Positions 45,894 through 54,176 of a DNA stretch of 64,000 bases are shown here, piece by piece; position 1 is the stretch's first letter; every line of letters starts with the position of its first letter. The stretch comes from Faucicola osloensis_C. Its GTDB lineage: Bacteria > Pseudomonadota > Gammaproteobacteria > Pseudomonadales > Moraxellaceae. Location: contig JABAHL010000004.1 of the NCBI GenBank assembly GCA_019353055.1, positions 109,727-173,726 of the forward strand. The letters run 5' to 3'. The notes below the pieces were generated by a model. It ran no database searches and was not told where the DNA came from. It saw nothing but the letters and a program-made list of their open reading frames with translations. The position numbers and the translations under genes were made by a program.

Positions 45894-46224
45894 TGAGAAC
45901 GGTGAGTTTGTCAGCGTCATTTTCTGCTTGGATGTTTTTATCAAGATATAAGGTAAATTTGAGTTTTCTATCGCCTAGAATTTTGGCAGTATCTTTTAAG
46001 GCTCGATAGGCATAGATTTCATTGACTCGATTGGCGGCAGCGAATTCTTTGGCACTAATTAATACTCGTTTGCCACCTGACTGTAATCGATGCAGTTTAT
46101 TAATGGCAAGCGTCATCAAGTCATGCTCGGCTTCAGTTAAGTCAAAACCCGCTTCGACCAAGGTATTGGGTTTGATAATCATTACTTTATCAGCACCTGG
46201 CTTGTAAAAATTTTGCATCGTCAT
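45894..46224 (-). pseudogene. Plasmid replication initiator (Rep_3 superfamily), truncated by the IS5 remnant
   Basis: The frame begins MTMQNFYKPGADKVMIIKPN then TLVEAGFDLTEAEHDLMTLA, followed by KEFAAANRVNEIYAYRALKD. This is the first winged-helix half of Rep_3 (RepB/RepA-type) initiators. Translation runs into the IS end after ~110 residues (ADKLTVL then IS-derived RTCSRLKNMLG), so the DNA-binding C-terminal half is lost. Iterons lie upstream at 46.4-46.6 kb. The replicon is no longer functional as written. Confidence 0.8.
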
Positions 46225-46420
46225 AGGGTGACTTGCTATCCATTATCTCAGATTTATGTGAGCCTAATTATAGAAGTGCACTTGACGATGGGTAAAATCG
46301 TAATCTATGTTAATCTATGTCGGTTACAAAAGTTAATCAAAATTCATTCGTTTCAATGATTTAGAAGTTATTTTTCATTATTTATTTCGAATCGCTTTTA
46401 ATGTGCGTTAAACTGCTAGC

Positions 46421-46551
46421 TTCACCCATCTGTACACGTATTTCACCCATCTGTACATTTATATTCACCTATCTGAACATCTTGATTCACCTATCTGAAC
46501 ATCTTGATTCACCTATCTGTACATTTATATTCACCTGTCTGTACACATATC
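46421..46551. repeat. Iterons: six 21-22 bp direct repeats (plasmid origin)
   Basis: TTCACCYRTCTGWACA begins at 46421, 46442, 46464, 46486, 46508 and 46530, a 22-bp period (21 for the first). One full unit is TTCACCTATCTGAACATCTT. They are placed ~200 bp upstream of the rep gene, as in theta-replicating Rep_3 plasmids. Nothing else is recognisable between 46225 and 46723. Confidence 0.9.
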
Positions 46552-46723
46552 TGCGTGCAAAGCCGCTACCATGGCGGAATACAGAGCCTCTATAATTTAA
46601 TAATATAGATAATACTAATACTAATGTTTAATGAAATTTAGAGTGATAAGATTATTTTGATAAAGTTTAATTTCTATCATAAAAACAAATTTACATGAGA
46701 CATTCGATATCAAGCATAATTAC

Positions 46724-49700
46724 TTATTTTTTAACTACACCAAACCCTTCATCATATAGCCACTGTATCTCATTTTTATCATTATATAGACTTAGTGAAA
46801 TTTGACAGCCTTGTTCAATATCAATATCATAAAATTCGCATTGTTCCACCATTTGACTAGGCGACAAATACAGCCACGCTTGTGGCTTAGCGGGTTGTAA
46901 AATAGGTTTGGTAAAATCACCGCTATAATCTTGCCATTCTTGTTGTTGCTTTTTAAATACTGGATTAAACGCATTCACATATTTTTCTATGACCAACTCG
47001 CCTTCCTTGATAGAGTTGGGATTTATTCGATACAAGGCTTGATACTGTCTATCGCGTAATGGGGTGAATGTTTGATACAGTTGCTCAGTCATTAGACAGC
47101 TATCCACTTGGGCATTTGAAAAAAGCTCATCGCCTTCATCATAAAAGTATCGCTCACAAAACCCTTGTATCTCTCTATCATCAAGTTTAGCAAATAGACA
47201 GTTATCTTTGTCAAAACGCAGTCTAGCATCTATTATGAGTTGATTATTTTGCCAAGGTAACAATTTTGCCAAATCATGGTTTGGATAGTTTTCATCTTGA
47301 CTATAACTTTCATAACCTGGATAGATAAAAGCAGGTTGTTTGGGTTTTTGTTGTTGCACGTTTTTGCAATGCCGATAGTTAAATTGGGGGATGATAATAT
47401 TTGGCTCATGAATCGTTTTTCGACGATGACGATTGACTCGCCCAGCGGTCTGTACGATGGACTGAACGCTTGATGCATCAATGACTGCCCAATCAAAATC
47501 ATGGTCACGCCCCACTTCTTCGACAGGCGTGGCAATCACGACAAAGGGTACATTTTTTTGTTGGCTGTGTTTCATGAGTTCGATAATTTCGCTATCTTGC
47601 TCGATGGTTTCATTACCTGTTTTGCGTTTTTTGCCATCTTTATGACGACTTAGCAAAGTGTCTAAGCGTTGTTCTTTATAAAAACGATTGATTCGCCAAT
47701 CATTGGCATGATAGCAAGCGATATGGGCATGTTGCCAATGATTGGCAAAATAATGAGCAAGGCTAATAGCATGGTGAATATTTGCTACCCGAATTAAGCC
47801 AAAGGATAGGCGTTTTTCCCCATTTTGACATTGCCAAGCGTATCTATCATGCAAGATTTGGGCAGATTCAAGTACCGCTTGTTGCCAATCGCTAATAGTT
47901 GCCTTTGGCATGGGTTTGAGTTCGGCTAGGCGAAAGCTCGTCTTTTTGGATAAAGCAAGCTGTAATTCATTGAGGTGTGTTTGGTAAATATCTTTAAAAT
48001 TTTTATCGTCAGCTTGGGTGTCGCTATCTTGAGTTAGCGTTTGTTGCCAAATTTTGGGTGGATTTTTACTGTCAATTTCATTATCGATAATGGCGATATT
48101 AAAGGCTTGTTTGTCATCATTTAGTAATGCTTGTCGCATCGCTATACCAGATTCAAAGGCACGATGCACGCTAATAGCTAATGTCTTGGAGAGGGTTGCC
48201 GATGAGCAAATCACATGGCGACCATACATGGCAGCTAGCTGCACCAAGCGTAATACTGCTATCAAGGCTTTGGGGTCGTAGCCATCGATTTCATCGAGTA
48301 TCAAATCACTACTTATTAATCGTAGCAAGGCTTTGACATGATGTCCTTGTTTGTGTGGTTCGCCCGCTGCTATCAGATAATCAATGGTGGAAACGAGCAA
48401 AGGCGATGCCAATAAAGTTTTGCCATCATTGTCACTTATAATGCCCTTTTTGGTGGTTTTCTCAAATAATGGGTTAAGCCATGCAGGAATGTCATAATCA
48501 TCCCCTTTAGCATCAAATATCGGCTCTGGGGGATTTTCATCTTCGTCAATCCCTTGGTTTTTTTTGGCTTTTTCAAATAGTTCTTGGGTAATATTGTCGC
48601 CGATGACAACGGCTAATTCGTCATCGGACAGATTCATGGATTTTTTGAGAGCATCACCTGTTTGCAAGGTCAAAGAGCGTAAATTGAGAGCGATACAAAT
48701 GCGTGGGTCATTGGGTCGCAAGGTGCAAGCGGTGCGTAGATTCATCCGAGTTTTACCGCTACCTGTACCTGCGATATTAAAAACAAGCGTCGGTACATCG
48801 GGGTGTTTATCGGCGAATTTTTGCAAGGCATTGCCAGCAACATTTTGCCACTTAAAATGAGCGTTTTGCGTGGGTGTTTTGATATATTCGACGGTCTGCT
48901 CACATAGTCCAGACAAATTTAATTCTGTCATCATGTTACAAGCGATAAAACTGGCTCGTTCGCCCACATGGCGTAAATGCCATTCTAGCGGTTGATTGTG
49001 TTGTTTTTTACTATCAACAAAACAGGTATTAGCAAACAGTTGCGTGGGAGTTGGAGTGGCAGGTTGCACCATGTCCAGATAATTGACCGCAGAAATGGTA
49101 TGGTCAGCGTGAATCAAGGCATTACGAGCATGTAAACAGAGGGCTTTATAATAAGTTGGACTGGCGTTGGTAGGCAATAATTTGGCAAGTCGTGCCATTC
49201 GTTTTTGATAACTATCAAAAATGCTTTGTGGTAACTCGCCTGCACAAGTGAGTTGTTCGGTACGGGGTAATTCTTGACGAACGTGTTTAGAATGGTTTGG
49301 CGTAGCTTTAAAGATATTTTTCATTCCTTCAGCAACACCTAATAAACCATGATGCGTTATTATTAGATAATCAACTGCTTCAATAGTAGTTGAAACCCCT
49401 TTTTTAACCTTAGTTAAGTCGCCTAGCGTAAAAGTATTACGGTTTTTATCTTTGGCAACTTGTTGCCAAGCATTTTGCCAATCAAAGTTATTGTGTCGGA
49501 GTTGTTGCAGTAGCTTGACAGATAGCCATTCGTGGCGGATGTCATCGGCGATGATTTTATTGGCTTGATTAGGCGACAGCTTGTTTTGAAAATGTTGCGA
49601 TGCTTTGCCAATATCATGCATATCGCCTGCCGCCCCTGCCAATAGGCTTGCTGCTCTGGTCCAGTCGTCGATTTGTCGCTTGGTATAAGGCTTACCAGTT

Positions 49701-49978
49701 GAAGCGACAGGGTATGCCCCTTCGCTATTAAACCGATGCTTTGCGCCCACGACCCACGCCAGTTTCATGCGTCGCATACCGTAGTTAATGTAAGCGGCAA
49801 CGGCGGTTTGGCGAGTAATGCCTTTTTGTTTAAGGGCGTTACGGACTTCGGTTAGACCTTCCATGGTCATGGGGGCTTGCCATGTGCTTTGTCCTGTGCG
49901 GATGGCGTAGCTGTCAAGTACGGCTCGGGTTTTTTTCAGGGCTTTTTTTTCGCAAGCAGAGATAAAAATGACGTGCAT
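46724..49978 (-). CDS. cas3: Type I-F Cas2-Cas3 fusion nuclease/helicase
   Basis: The 1084-residue protein joins an N-terminal Cas2-like domain (MHVIFISACEKKALKKTRAV, to about residue 95) to an HD nuclease (GDMHDIGKASQHF about 118-130; DIRHEWLS) and an SF2 helicase. Helicase motifs: Walker A GTGSGKT (about 403), DEID in LILDEIDGYDP (about 563), SSATLSK, and motif VI IVQTAGRVNRHRR. It both degrades Csy-targeted DNA and, with Cas1, acquires spacers. Here it is transcribed away from the effector genes, unlike the usual cas1-cas2/3-csy order. Confidence 0.96.
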   Translation of the reverse strand: MHVIFISACEKKALKKTRAVLDSYAIRTGQSTWQAPMTMEGLTEVRNALKQKGITRQTAVAAYINYGMRRMKLAWVVGAKHRFNSEGAYPVASTGKPYTKRQIDDWTRAASLLAGAAGDMHDIGKASQHFQNKLSPNQANKIIADDIRHEWLSVKLLQQLRHNNFDWQNAWQQVAKDKNRNTFTLGDLTKVKKGVSTTIEAVDYLIITHHGLLGVAEGMKNIFKATPNHSKHVRQELPRTEQLTCAGELPQSIFDSYQKRMARLAKLLPTNASPTYYKALCLHARNALIHADHTISAVNYLDMVQPATPTPTQLFANTCFVDSKKQHNQPLEWHLRHVGERASFIACNMMTELNLSGLCEQTVEYIKTPTQNAHFKWQNVAGNALQKFADKHPDVPTLVFNIAGTGSGKTRMNLRTACTLRPNDPRICIALNLRSLTLQTGDALKKSMNLSDDELAVVIGDNITQELFEKAKKNQGIDEDENPPEPIFDAKGDDYDIPAWLNPLFEKTTKKGIISDNDGKTLLASPLLVSTIDYLIAAGEPHKQGHHVKALLRLISSDLILDEIDGYDPKALIAVLRLVQLAAMYGRHVICSSATLSKTLAISVHRAFESGIAMRQALLNDDKQAFNIAIIDNEIDSKNPPKIWQQTLTQDSDTQADDKNFKDIYQTHLNELQLALSKKTSFRLAELKPMPKATISDWQQAVLESAQILHDRYAWQCQNGEKRLSFGLIRVANIHHAISLAHYFANHWQHAHIACYHANDWRINRFYKEQRLDTLLSRHKDGKKRKTGNETIEQDSEIIELMKHSQQKNVPFVVIATPVEEVGRDHDFDWAVIDASSVQSIVQTAGRVNRHRRKTIHEPNIIIPQFNYRHCKNVQQQKPKQPAFIYPGYESYSQDENYPNHDLAKLLPWQNNQLIIDARLRFDKDNCLFAKLDDREIQGFCERYFYDEGDELFSNAQVDSCLMTEQLYQTFTPLRDRQYQALYRINPNSIKEGELVIEKYVNAFNPVFKKQQQEWQDYSGDFTKPILQPAKPQAWLYLSPSQMVEQCEFYDIDIEQGCQISLSLYNDKNEIQWLYDEGFGVVKK

Positions 49979-50081
49979 AATTTTTTATTTGACTGATAAA
50001 TATAAAACCACTATAAACAGATTTTTGTTTTTTTCAATAGACTTATAAAATTAAAGGTCAATTTATGTCGCCAAAAAAATA

Positions 50082-50109
50082 TTGGTAAAAAAGGGCTTTA
50101 TGTTATAAT
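50082..50109 (+). promoter_or_regulatory. Promoter for the degenerate-repeat RNA
   Basis: TTGGTA and an extended -10 (TGTTATAAT; perfect TATAAT at 50104-50109) are separated by 16 bp. Transcription would start near 50116, at the stem of the first degenerate repeat. Confidence 0.55.
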
Positions 50110-50111
50110 CG

Positions 50112-50205
50112 TTTAACCATCGCTTAGATGGTTGAGAAATTAGTATATAATTATTTTTGTAATTATAGCTATAATACTTTAGCCATCGCTTAGATGGATT
50201 TAACT
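50112..50205 (+). ncRNA. Candidate crRNA-like regulatory guide (CreR/CreA type): two degenerate repeats around a 38-nt spacer
   Basis: Repeat-like unit 1 (50112-50139) matches the array repeat at 23 of 28 positions and unit 2 (50178-50205) at about 20 of 28. Both keep the CCATC/GATGG stem, with loop GCTTA instead of GCATA. Unit 1 retains an 8-nt 3' handle TTGAGAAA (array: TTTAGAAA). The spacer-like segment 50140-50177 is 38 nt, longer than the 32 nt of the array. Established: several type I systems carry such crRNA-resembling RNAs, which guide Cascade to a cas or toxin promoter. A Cas6f-processed guide from here is an inference. Confidence 0.75.
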
Positions 50206-50216
50206 AGTTTATATGT

Positions 50217-50250
50217 CCTTAGTATATAAATTTTTTTGTGTCCTTTTTTA
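50217..50250 (+). promoter_or_regulatory. Candidate binding site for the crRNA-like guide, with CC PAM
   Basis: CC at 50217-50218 (the type I-F PAM) is followed by TTAGTATATAA, identical to positions 1-11 of the spacer-like segment. Position 12 differs (a flipped-out position in type I guides), 13 matches, 14 differs and 15-21 match; pairing then fails. Seed-only pairing of this sort would favour binding without cleavage. TATAAA and TATATA boxes in the site suggest it overlaps a promoter. Confidence 0.7.
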
Positions 50251-50267
50251 TTATTTAAAAATTTAAG

Positions 50268-50297
50268 TTGACTGTATAATCAGTTCTATAGTAATAT
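50268..50297 (+). promoter_or_regulatory. Possible promoter upstream of the KilAC gene
   Basis: TTGACT and TAATAT are 18 bp apart; another TATAAT lies at 50275-50280 without a good -35. The region between the guide target and the terminator at 50339 has no ORF above 12 codons, so any RNA from it up to the terminator would be short and non-coding. Confidence 0.35.
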
Positions 50298-50338
50298 CTG
50301 AAACAAGACAGTTAAAAACAACTTTCTTACAGACGAAA

Positions 50339-50380
50339 AAAAAGCAAGTCCGATGTTTGGCGACGAGGAACTTGCTTTTT
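50339..50380 (+). terminator. Intrinsic terminator in front of the KilAC gene
   Basis: AAAAAGCAAGT and ACTTGCTTTTT form an 11-bp perfect stem with a ~20-nt loop, followed by ATT. It lies between the promoter-like region and the KilAC gene, so it either ends a short leader RNA or attenuates downstream expression. A 12-codon frame (MFGDEELAFYSY) starts in the loop and runs across the 3' arm. Confidence 0.75.
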
Positions 50381-50418
50381 ATTCCTATTAACCTGTTGAT
50401 TAAAAAGGAATGCCAAAT

Positions 50419-50727
50419 ATGGTATCACAAATCCCTTCCAAAGTGCCAGTAAAATCTGCTGGCATAACTCAAAGCTATTGTCTAAGCACCGTTGCCAAAA
50501 TGCTTCAGCTTTCACCTAGAAAGTTTATTCAATGGTTAGCTACTAATCATTATATCTTTAAACGCCAATCCCAATCCGCTTGGGAAGCTTATCAAAGCCA
50601 TGTCAATTCAAATTTGCTAACCCATCGTATGATTCGTATCGAGCATACATCGGGCAAGGTATCTTTTGAAATGCAAGTTCGAGTGACAGACAAAGGTATT
50701 AATCATTTCACACAAGTTTTAGCTTAA
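50419..50727 (+). CDS. Small KilAC-domain DNA-binding protein inside the cas locus
   Basis: The ~102-residue protein is essentially one phage-antirepressor KilAC (ANT C-terminal) domain: STVAKMLQLSPRKFIQWLAT (about 24-43), NHYIFKR, NLLTHRMIRIEHTSGKVSF and RVTDKGINHF at the end. The ATG at 50419 is chosen because AAGGA is 9 bp upstream; the ATG at 50410 abuts it. Such domains bind DNA or repressors in phages. It lies between two terminators and in front of the effector operon, so a regulatory role in the CRISPR system is plausible. It could instead be a phage relic. Confidence 0.75.
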   Translation: MVSQIPSKVPVKSAGITQSYCLSTVAKMLQLSPRKFIQWLATNHYIFKRQSQSAWEAYQSHVNSNLLTHRMIRIEHTSGKVSFEMQVRVTDKGINHFTQVLA

Positions 50728-50745
50728 TAAATACTCAAGAAGAAA

Positions 50746-50772
50746 GATAAACGGCACTCACTGTCGTTTATC
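50746..50772 (+). terminator. Intrinsic terminator between the KilAC gene and cas8f
   Basis: GATAAACG and CGTTTATC pair around GCACTCACTGT, followed by CACTTTTG; a second TTTTT lies 14 bp on. Transcription of the effector operon must restart or read through here. Confidence 0.6.
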
Positions 50773-50845
50773 CACTTTTGCCTGCTTTTTATTTGGGCAA
50801 TACTATGCTAAAACTAGATAGAATTAAATAAAAAAGGAGAAATGA

Positions 50846-52084
50846 ATGTCAGATGCTTCCACCATCCCTATCGACCAATATCGGCAAACGCTTGCTGAAT
50901 CGGTGCATTTTAGTAATAAAACGATTAATTCCAATATCGAAAAAGGCGGTATTCGCTTGGCAAAATCGCAAGCGTTGGATTTACCCTATATCAGTGCGAG
51001 AACATTATTGGCTGACGATATTACCATTCCCACCGATTACCAAGCCAATGCAGGTAAGACCGCTACGATTTTTAAAGCCATCAAATCAGCGATGTTAGAT
51101 GAAGATTTATCAGAGCAAGATGATGATTTTAAAACTGTGGTAAATACGATTCAGCCTGATATTGTCAGCTTGTTTGACACGCCTTATCAAGCGGGACTTG
51201 AGCATATTAACATTCGGATGCGTCAGTTATTATTGCCAAAAGGTGACGATTACCTTTCAATTAGTCCCATTAGCTCAGCAGGGGTGAATCATTGGTTAAA
51301 TGATGAAGTTGATGATATCAAAGAAGCTCGTAAAACCGACAATGATTTACACAGTATTACCACCGCTGTATTTGGTATTGGTGGGGCAAATCCGCAAAAT
51401 GTGGGTAGCCTAGTACGAGCCATGCAACGCCCAATTTATCTAACTGCCCCAACTGCTAATGATACGATACGTCAAGCCTTTAGCCTGTATTACAAAGGCT
51501 TAGACTACTATATCCCCAATAAATTGCCGAAAGACAAACTTGTTCAGCCCGCATTATTTGCTTGGGCAGATTTAGTGAATCAAGGTATTGCTACTACCGA
51601 ACAAGATTTAAATAACCAAGATTGGAAAAACAAAGGCATTGAAGCCACTAGTACCAATATGGATAGCCGTGAAGCCGAGCAACAATTTTTGACCCATATC
51701 TTACGCATCGTCTTGGCTCAAGGGCGAGAAGCTAAAAATAGCCTCGAACAAGTGGCTGATAGATTGCCCAATATCACTAAAATAAGCGATGAAACGTATG
51801 ACGAAAATCCAGGGGAAATGGTGAGTAAAGAACGGGTTGCTTTAACACCATTACAGCACCCAAGCGTCGATTTAGCCATCCAAGGACTGATTGACCCAAA
51901 GCTACGAGATGAAGGTTGGATGACTGTGTTTGCCGAGCATTTGGCAAAAAGTATCGTCCGTCAATCCTACGAAGTCGAAGGACAAAGTAACCCTGTTACC
52001 TTTGTACTCGAAGATAGCACCATACCATTTTTGGCTCGCCGAATTCGTGGCTTGCTCTACAGTCATAAGGAGTTAGCATCATGA
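50846..52084 (+). CDS. cas8f: Divergent Csy1/Cas8f large subunit of the type I-F effector
   Basis: The 412-residue protein is at the csy1 position and keeps the Csy1 landmark FGIGGANPQNVGSLVRAMQR (about 171-190; PaCsy1 has GGTKPQNISQLNN). It also has the LLLPKGDDYLSISPISSAGV segment that matches the LYFPLPGSGYHLLAPL region. Overall similarity to PaCsy1 looks low, and the N-terminal part is not recognisable by eye. Csy1 reads the PAM (CC) and caps the crRNA 5' handle. AAGGAG precedes ATG 50846, and the stop overlaps cas5f by 4 bp (ATGA). Confidence 0.8.
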   Translation: MSDASTIPIDQYRQTLAESVHFSNKTINSNIEKGGIRLAKSQALDLPYISARTLLADDITIPTDYQANAGKTATIFKAIKSAMLDEDLSEQDDDFKTVVNTIQPDIVSLFDTPYQAGLEHINIRMRQLLLPKGDDYLSISPISSAGVNHWLNDEVDDIKEARKTDNDLHSITTAVFGIGGANPQNVGSLVRAMQRPIYLTAPTANDTIRQAFSLYYKGLDYYIPNKLPKDKLVQPALFAWADLVNQGIATTEQDLNNQDWKNKGIEATSTNMDSREAEQQFLTHILRIVLAQGREAKNSLEQVADRLPNITKISDETYDENPGEMVSKERVALTPLQHPSVDLAIQGLIDPKLRDEGWMTVFAEHLAKSIVRQSYEVEGQSNPVTFVLEDSTIPFLARRIRGLLYSHKELAS

Positions 52085-53052
52085 GTTTTTTAGCGGTCAT
52101 TCCGCATATTCAAGTGCAAGGGGCAAATCTGCAGACCAGCGGGATTTTGCTCGGTGGCGTACCTTTGATGGCATCCACTATGTTCGCTCATGCCTTGGCT
52201 CGCAAATTGGGCGTGAAGGACACAGGCGTGATTTATATTCACCATGACAGGCAAGATTTGGGTGGCTTTGCCTATGGACGCTTTACCCCTGCCCAACGCC
52301 GTGGCTCTGCGTTTATCAATAAAAACGATTATTCATCAAAAAATCCCAATGCCTTATCGTTACAACCAACGGCAAGCTGTCATTTGCATCTTAGTTTGGT
52401 GATACGATTTGATTGTGTTATTGATTCAGACGTGTTAATTGAATTATTAAACAATCAACGATTTGCAGGCGGTCAAATTATTGAAATTGGTAAAGTTGAA
52501 ATTTTTGAAGAAAAAGATTTATCAAAAATTTTTTCCAAAAATATTAAGACAGGCTTTGTGGTGCTAGACCGTCACGATGTGTTATTAGCGTACCAACAAT
52601 CGCAAAATCTCAATCGTTTGCAAGCCTTTACACGGCTATTGGCACTCACCAAAGACGGCTTAAATCATGCTTTTGGTGAACATCATGGCTTAAGTTTTTT
52701 GTCAGCGACTAATCTAGGTTATGCGTTGCTTGAAGACCCAAAAACCGATAGAACAGGTGTACGACAAGCGTATACCCTTGAACAAGCTGTAATACCTACA
52801 CCTCACGCCTATGCCGAACCCTTGATTGGCTTAGTGCAATATGTGTCAATTCGGCAACTGCTGAATGTTGCTAACGCTCAAAATTCTGATAACTTGGATT
52901 TATATGAAGAAGAGCAAAAACCGCAACAGCCCCAAAACCTGATTGCCGAGCCGTTACGTCAATTATCTGACAACCCACAAGAGTTATTTTGGCAGTACCA
53001 ATGGCAAACCCATGACGGTGGCGATGTGTTTTTATTGCGACAATCTATTTAA
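52081..53052 (+). CDS. cas5f: Csy2/Cas5f subunit
   Basis: The 323-residue protein matches Csy2 at LAVIPHIQVQGANLQTSGIL (about 4-23) then LMASTMFAHALARKLGV, with the later SCHLHLSLVIRF and RFAGGQI segments. Csy2 pairs with Csy1 at the 5' end of the crRNA in the type I-F complex. It overlaps csy1 by 4 bp (ATGA), so the two are translationally coupled. Confidence 0.88.
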   Translation: MSFLAVIPHIQVQGANLQTSGILLGGVPLMASTMFAHALARKLGVKDTGVIYIHHDRQDLGGFAYGRFTPAQRRGSAFINKNDYSSKNPNALSLQPTASCHLHLSLVIRFDCVIDSDVLIELLNNQRFAGGQIIEIGKVEIFEEKDLSKIFSKNIKTGFVVLDRHDVLLAYQQSQNLNRLQAFTRLLALTKDGLNHAFGEHHGLSFLSATNLGYALLEDPKTDRTGVRQAYTLEQAVIPTPHAYAEPLIGLVQYVSIRQLLNVANAQNSDNLDLYEEEQKPQQPQNLIAEPLRQLSDNPQELFWQYQWQTHDGGDVFLLRQSI

Positions 53053-53113
53053 CCTTACTTTTGAAACTAAACTTTTACCTAACCAATGTTAAACAACAAA
53101 CAGGAGTTTTATT

Positions 53114-54175
53114 ATGGCAACTTTCAAAAAATTACCCGCAAGCCTAGCCCTACAACGTGGTACTGTTATCAGCGACGGGGCGTTTTTTCATCTGATAGAT
53201 GGCAAAACTGAATCATTAAAAGTCATGTATCATGGCATTCGTGGTACACAAAATGTGGCAGGCAATAAAAGCAAAGGGTCAGCATCGGGCGAATCAGTCG
53301 CTCGTGAAGTCAGTAATATTCAACAAACCGAATCTGCCAAATTATTACCCAATGCCAAATTATTGGTGACGTGGGATTTTCGTTTGATTGACTTGGATGA
53401 TATTTTGTTTGCCAGTGCGACTAAAGCAGGGGCAGATAAAAGCGATGAACAAGCATTTCGCAAGGCATTTCAAGGGTTTGTGGCTCGTGCCAAAGACAGC
53501 GATGGGCTAAAAACGGTGGTCGGTCGTTATGTGCGTAATGTTGTGAACGGTCGCTGGTTATGGCGTAATCGCTTGGTGGCAGAAAGCATTGTAATTACGG
53601 TAACACCCAGTCAAAATTCGGGAAAATCTTATAATTTTAAGGCGTTAGACTACAATTTAAACAGTTTTGACAATCCTAGTGCGGATGAGCAGGCATTAGC
53701 CGAGATTTTATTAACAGGGGCAAAAGGCGACGCAACCAATGCAGGGCTACATATCGAAGCGGTAGTTGATTTTGGCATGGGTGGTGTGGAAGTATTCCCT
53801 TCACAAAATTATCTAGAAGATAAACCCAAAGGCTTTTCTCGTTCGCTGTATCAACTTAACCCTGTTCGCCCGCAACGTGGGGCAGACAACAACCAATTTT
53901 TGGGGCAAGCGGCATTACGTGACCAAAAAATCGGTAATGCGATTCGTACCATTGATACGTGGTATCCCAATGCCGAAGAATACAACCATAAACCGATTGC
54001 GGTAGAGCCAAATGGGGCAAATCTTGAGCATCAATTTTTTTATCGTGTGGGTAAAGAAAAAATGTCAGCGTTTGATATTTTAAAAGAGATTGATGACTTA
54101 GACCCCAACAGCGAAAAAGGGATGTTTTTAATTGCCTGTCTGATTCGTGGTGGCGTATATTCTGAGGGAGATTAA
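53114..54175 (+). CDS. cas7f: Csy3/Cas7f backbone subunit
   Basis: The 353-residue protein matches Csy3 strongly: GRYVRNVVNGRWLWRNRLVA (about 136-155), EVFPSQNYL, QKIGNAIRTIDTWYPN, PIAVEPNGANLEHQ and LIACLIRGGVYSEGD at the C-terminus. Six copies of Csy3 coat the spacer part of the crRNA. An ACAGGAG site precedes the ATG. Confidence 0.95.
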   Translation: MATFKKLPASLALQRGTVISDGAFFHLIDGKTESLKVMYHGIRGTQNVAGNKSKGSASGESVAREVSNIQQTESAKLLPNAKLLVTWDFRLIDLDDILFASATKAGADKSDEQAFRKAFQGFVARAKDSDGLKTVVGRYVRNVVNGRWLWRNRLVAESIVITVTPSQNSGKSYNFKALDYNLNSFDNPSADEQALAEILLTGAKGDATNAGLHIEAVVDFGMGGVEVFPSQNYLEDKPKGFSRSLYQLNPVRPQRGADNNQFLGQAALRDQKIGNAIRTIDTWYPNAEEYNHKPIAVEPNGANLEHQFFYRVGKEKMSAFDILKEIDDLDPNSEKGMFLIACLIRGGVYSEGD

Positions 54176-54176
54176 G

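Noticed and set aside
50353..50391. 12-codon frame in the terminator loop as a leader peptide
   Set aside because: No ribosome site in front and no run of regulatory codons; kept only as a remark on the terminator.
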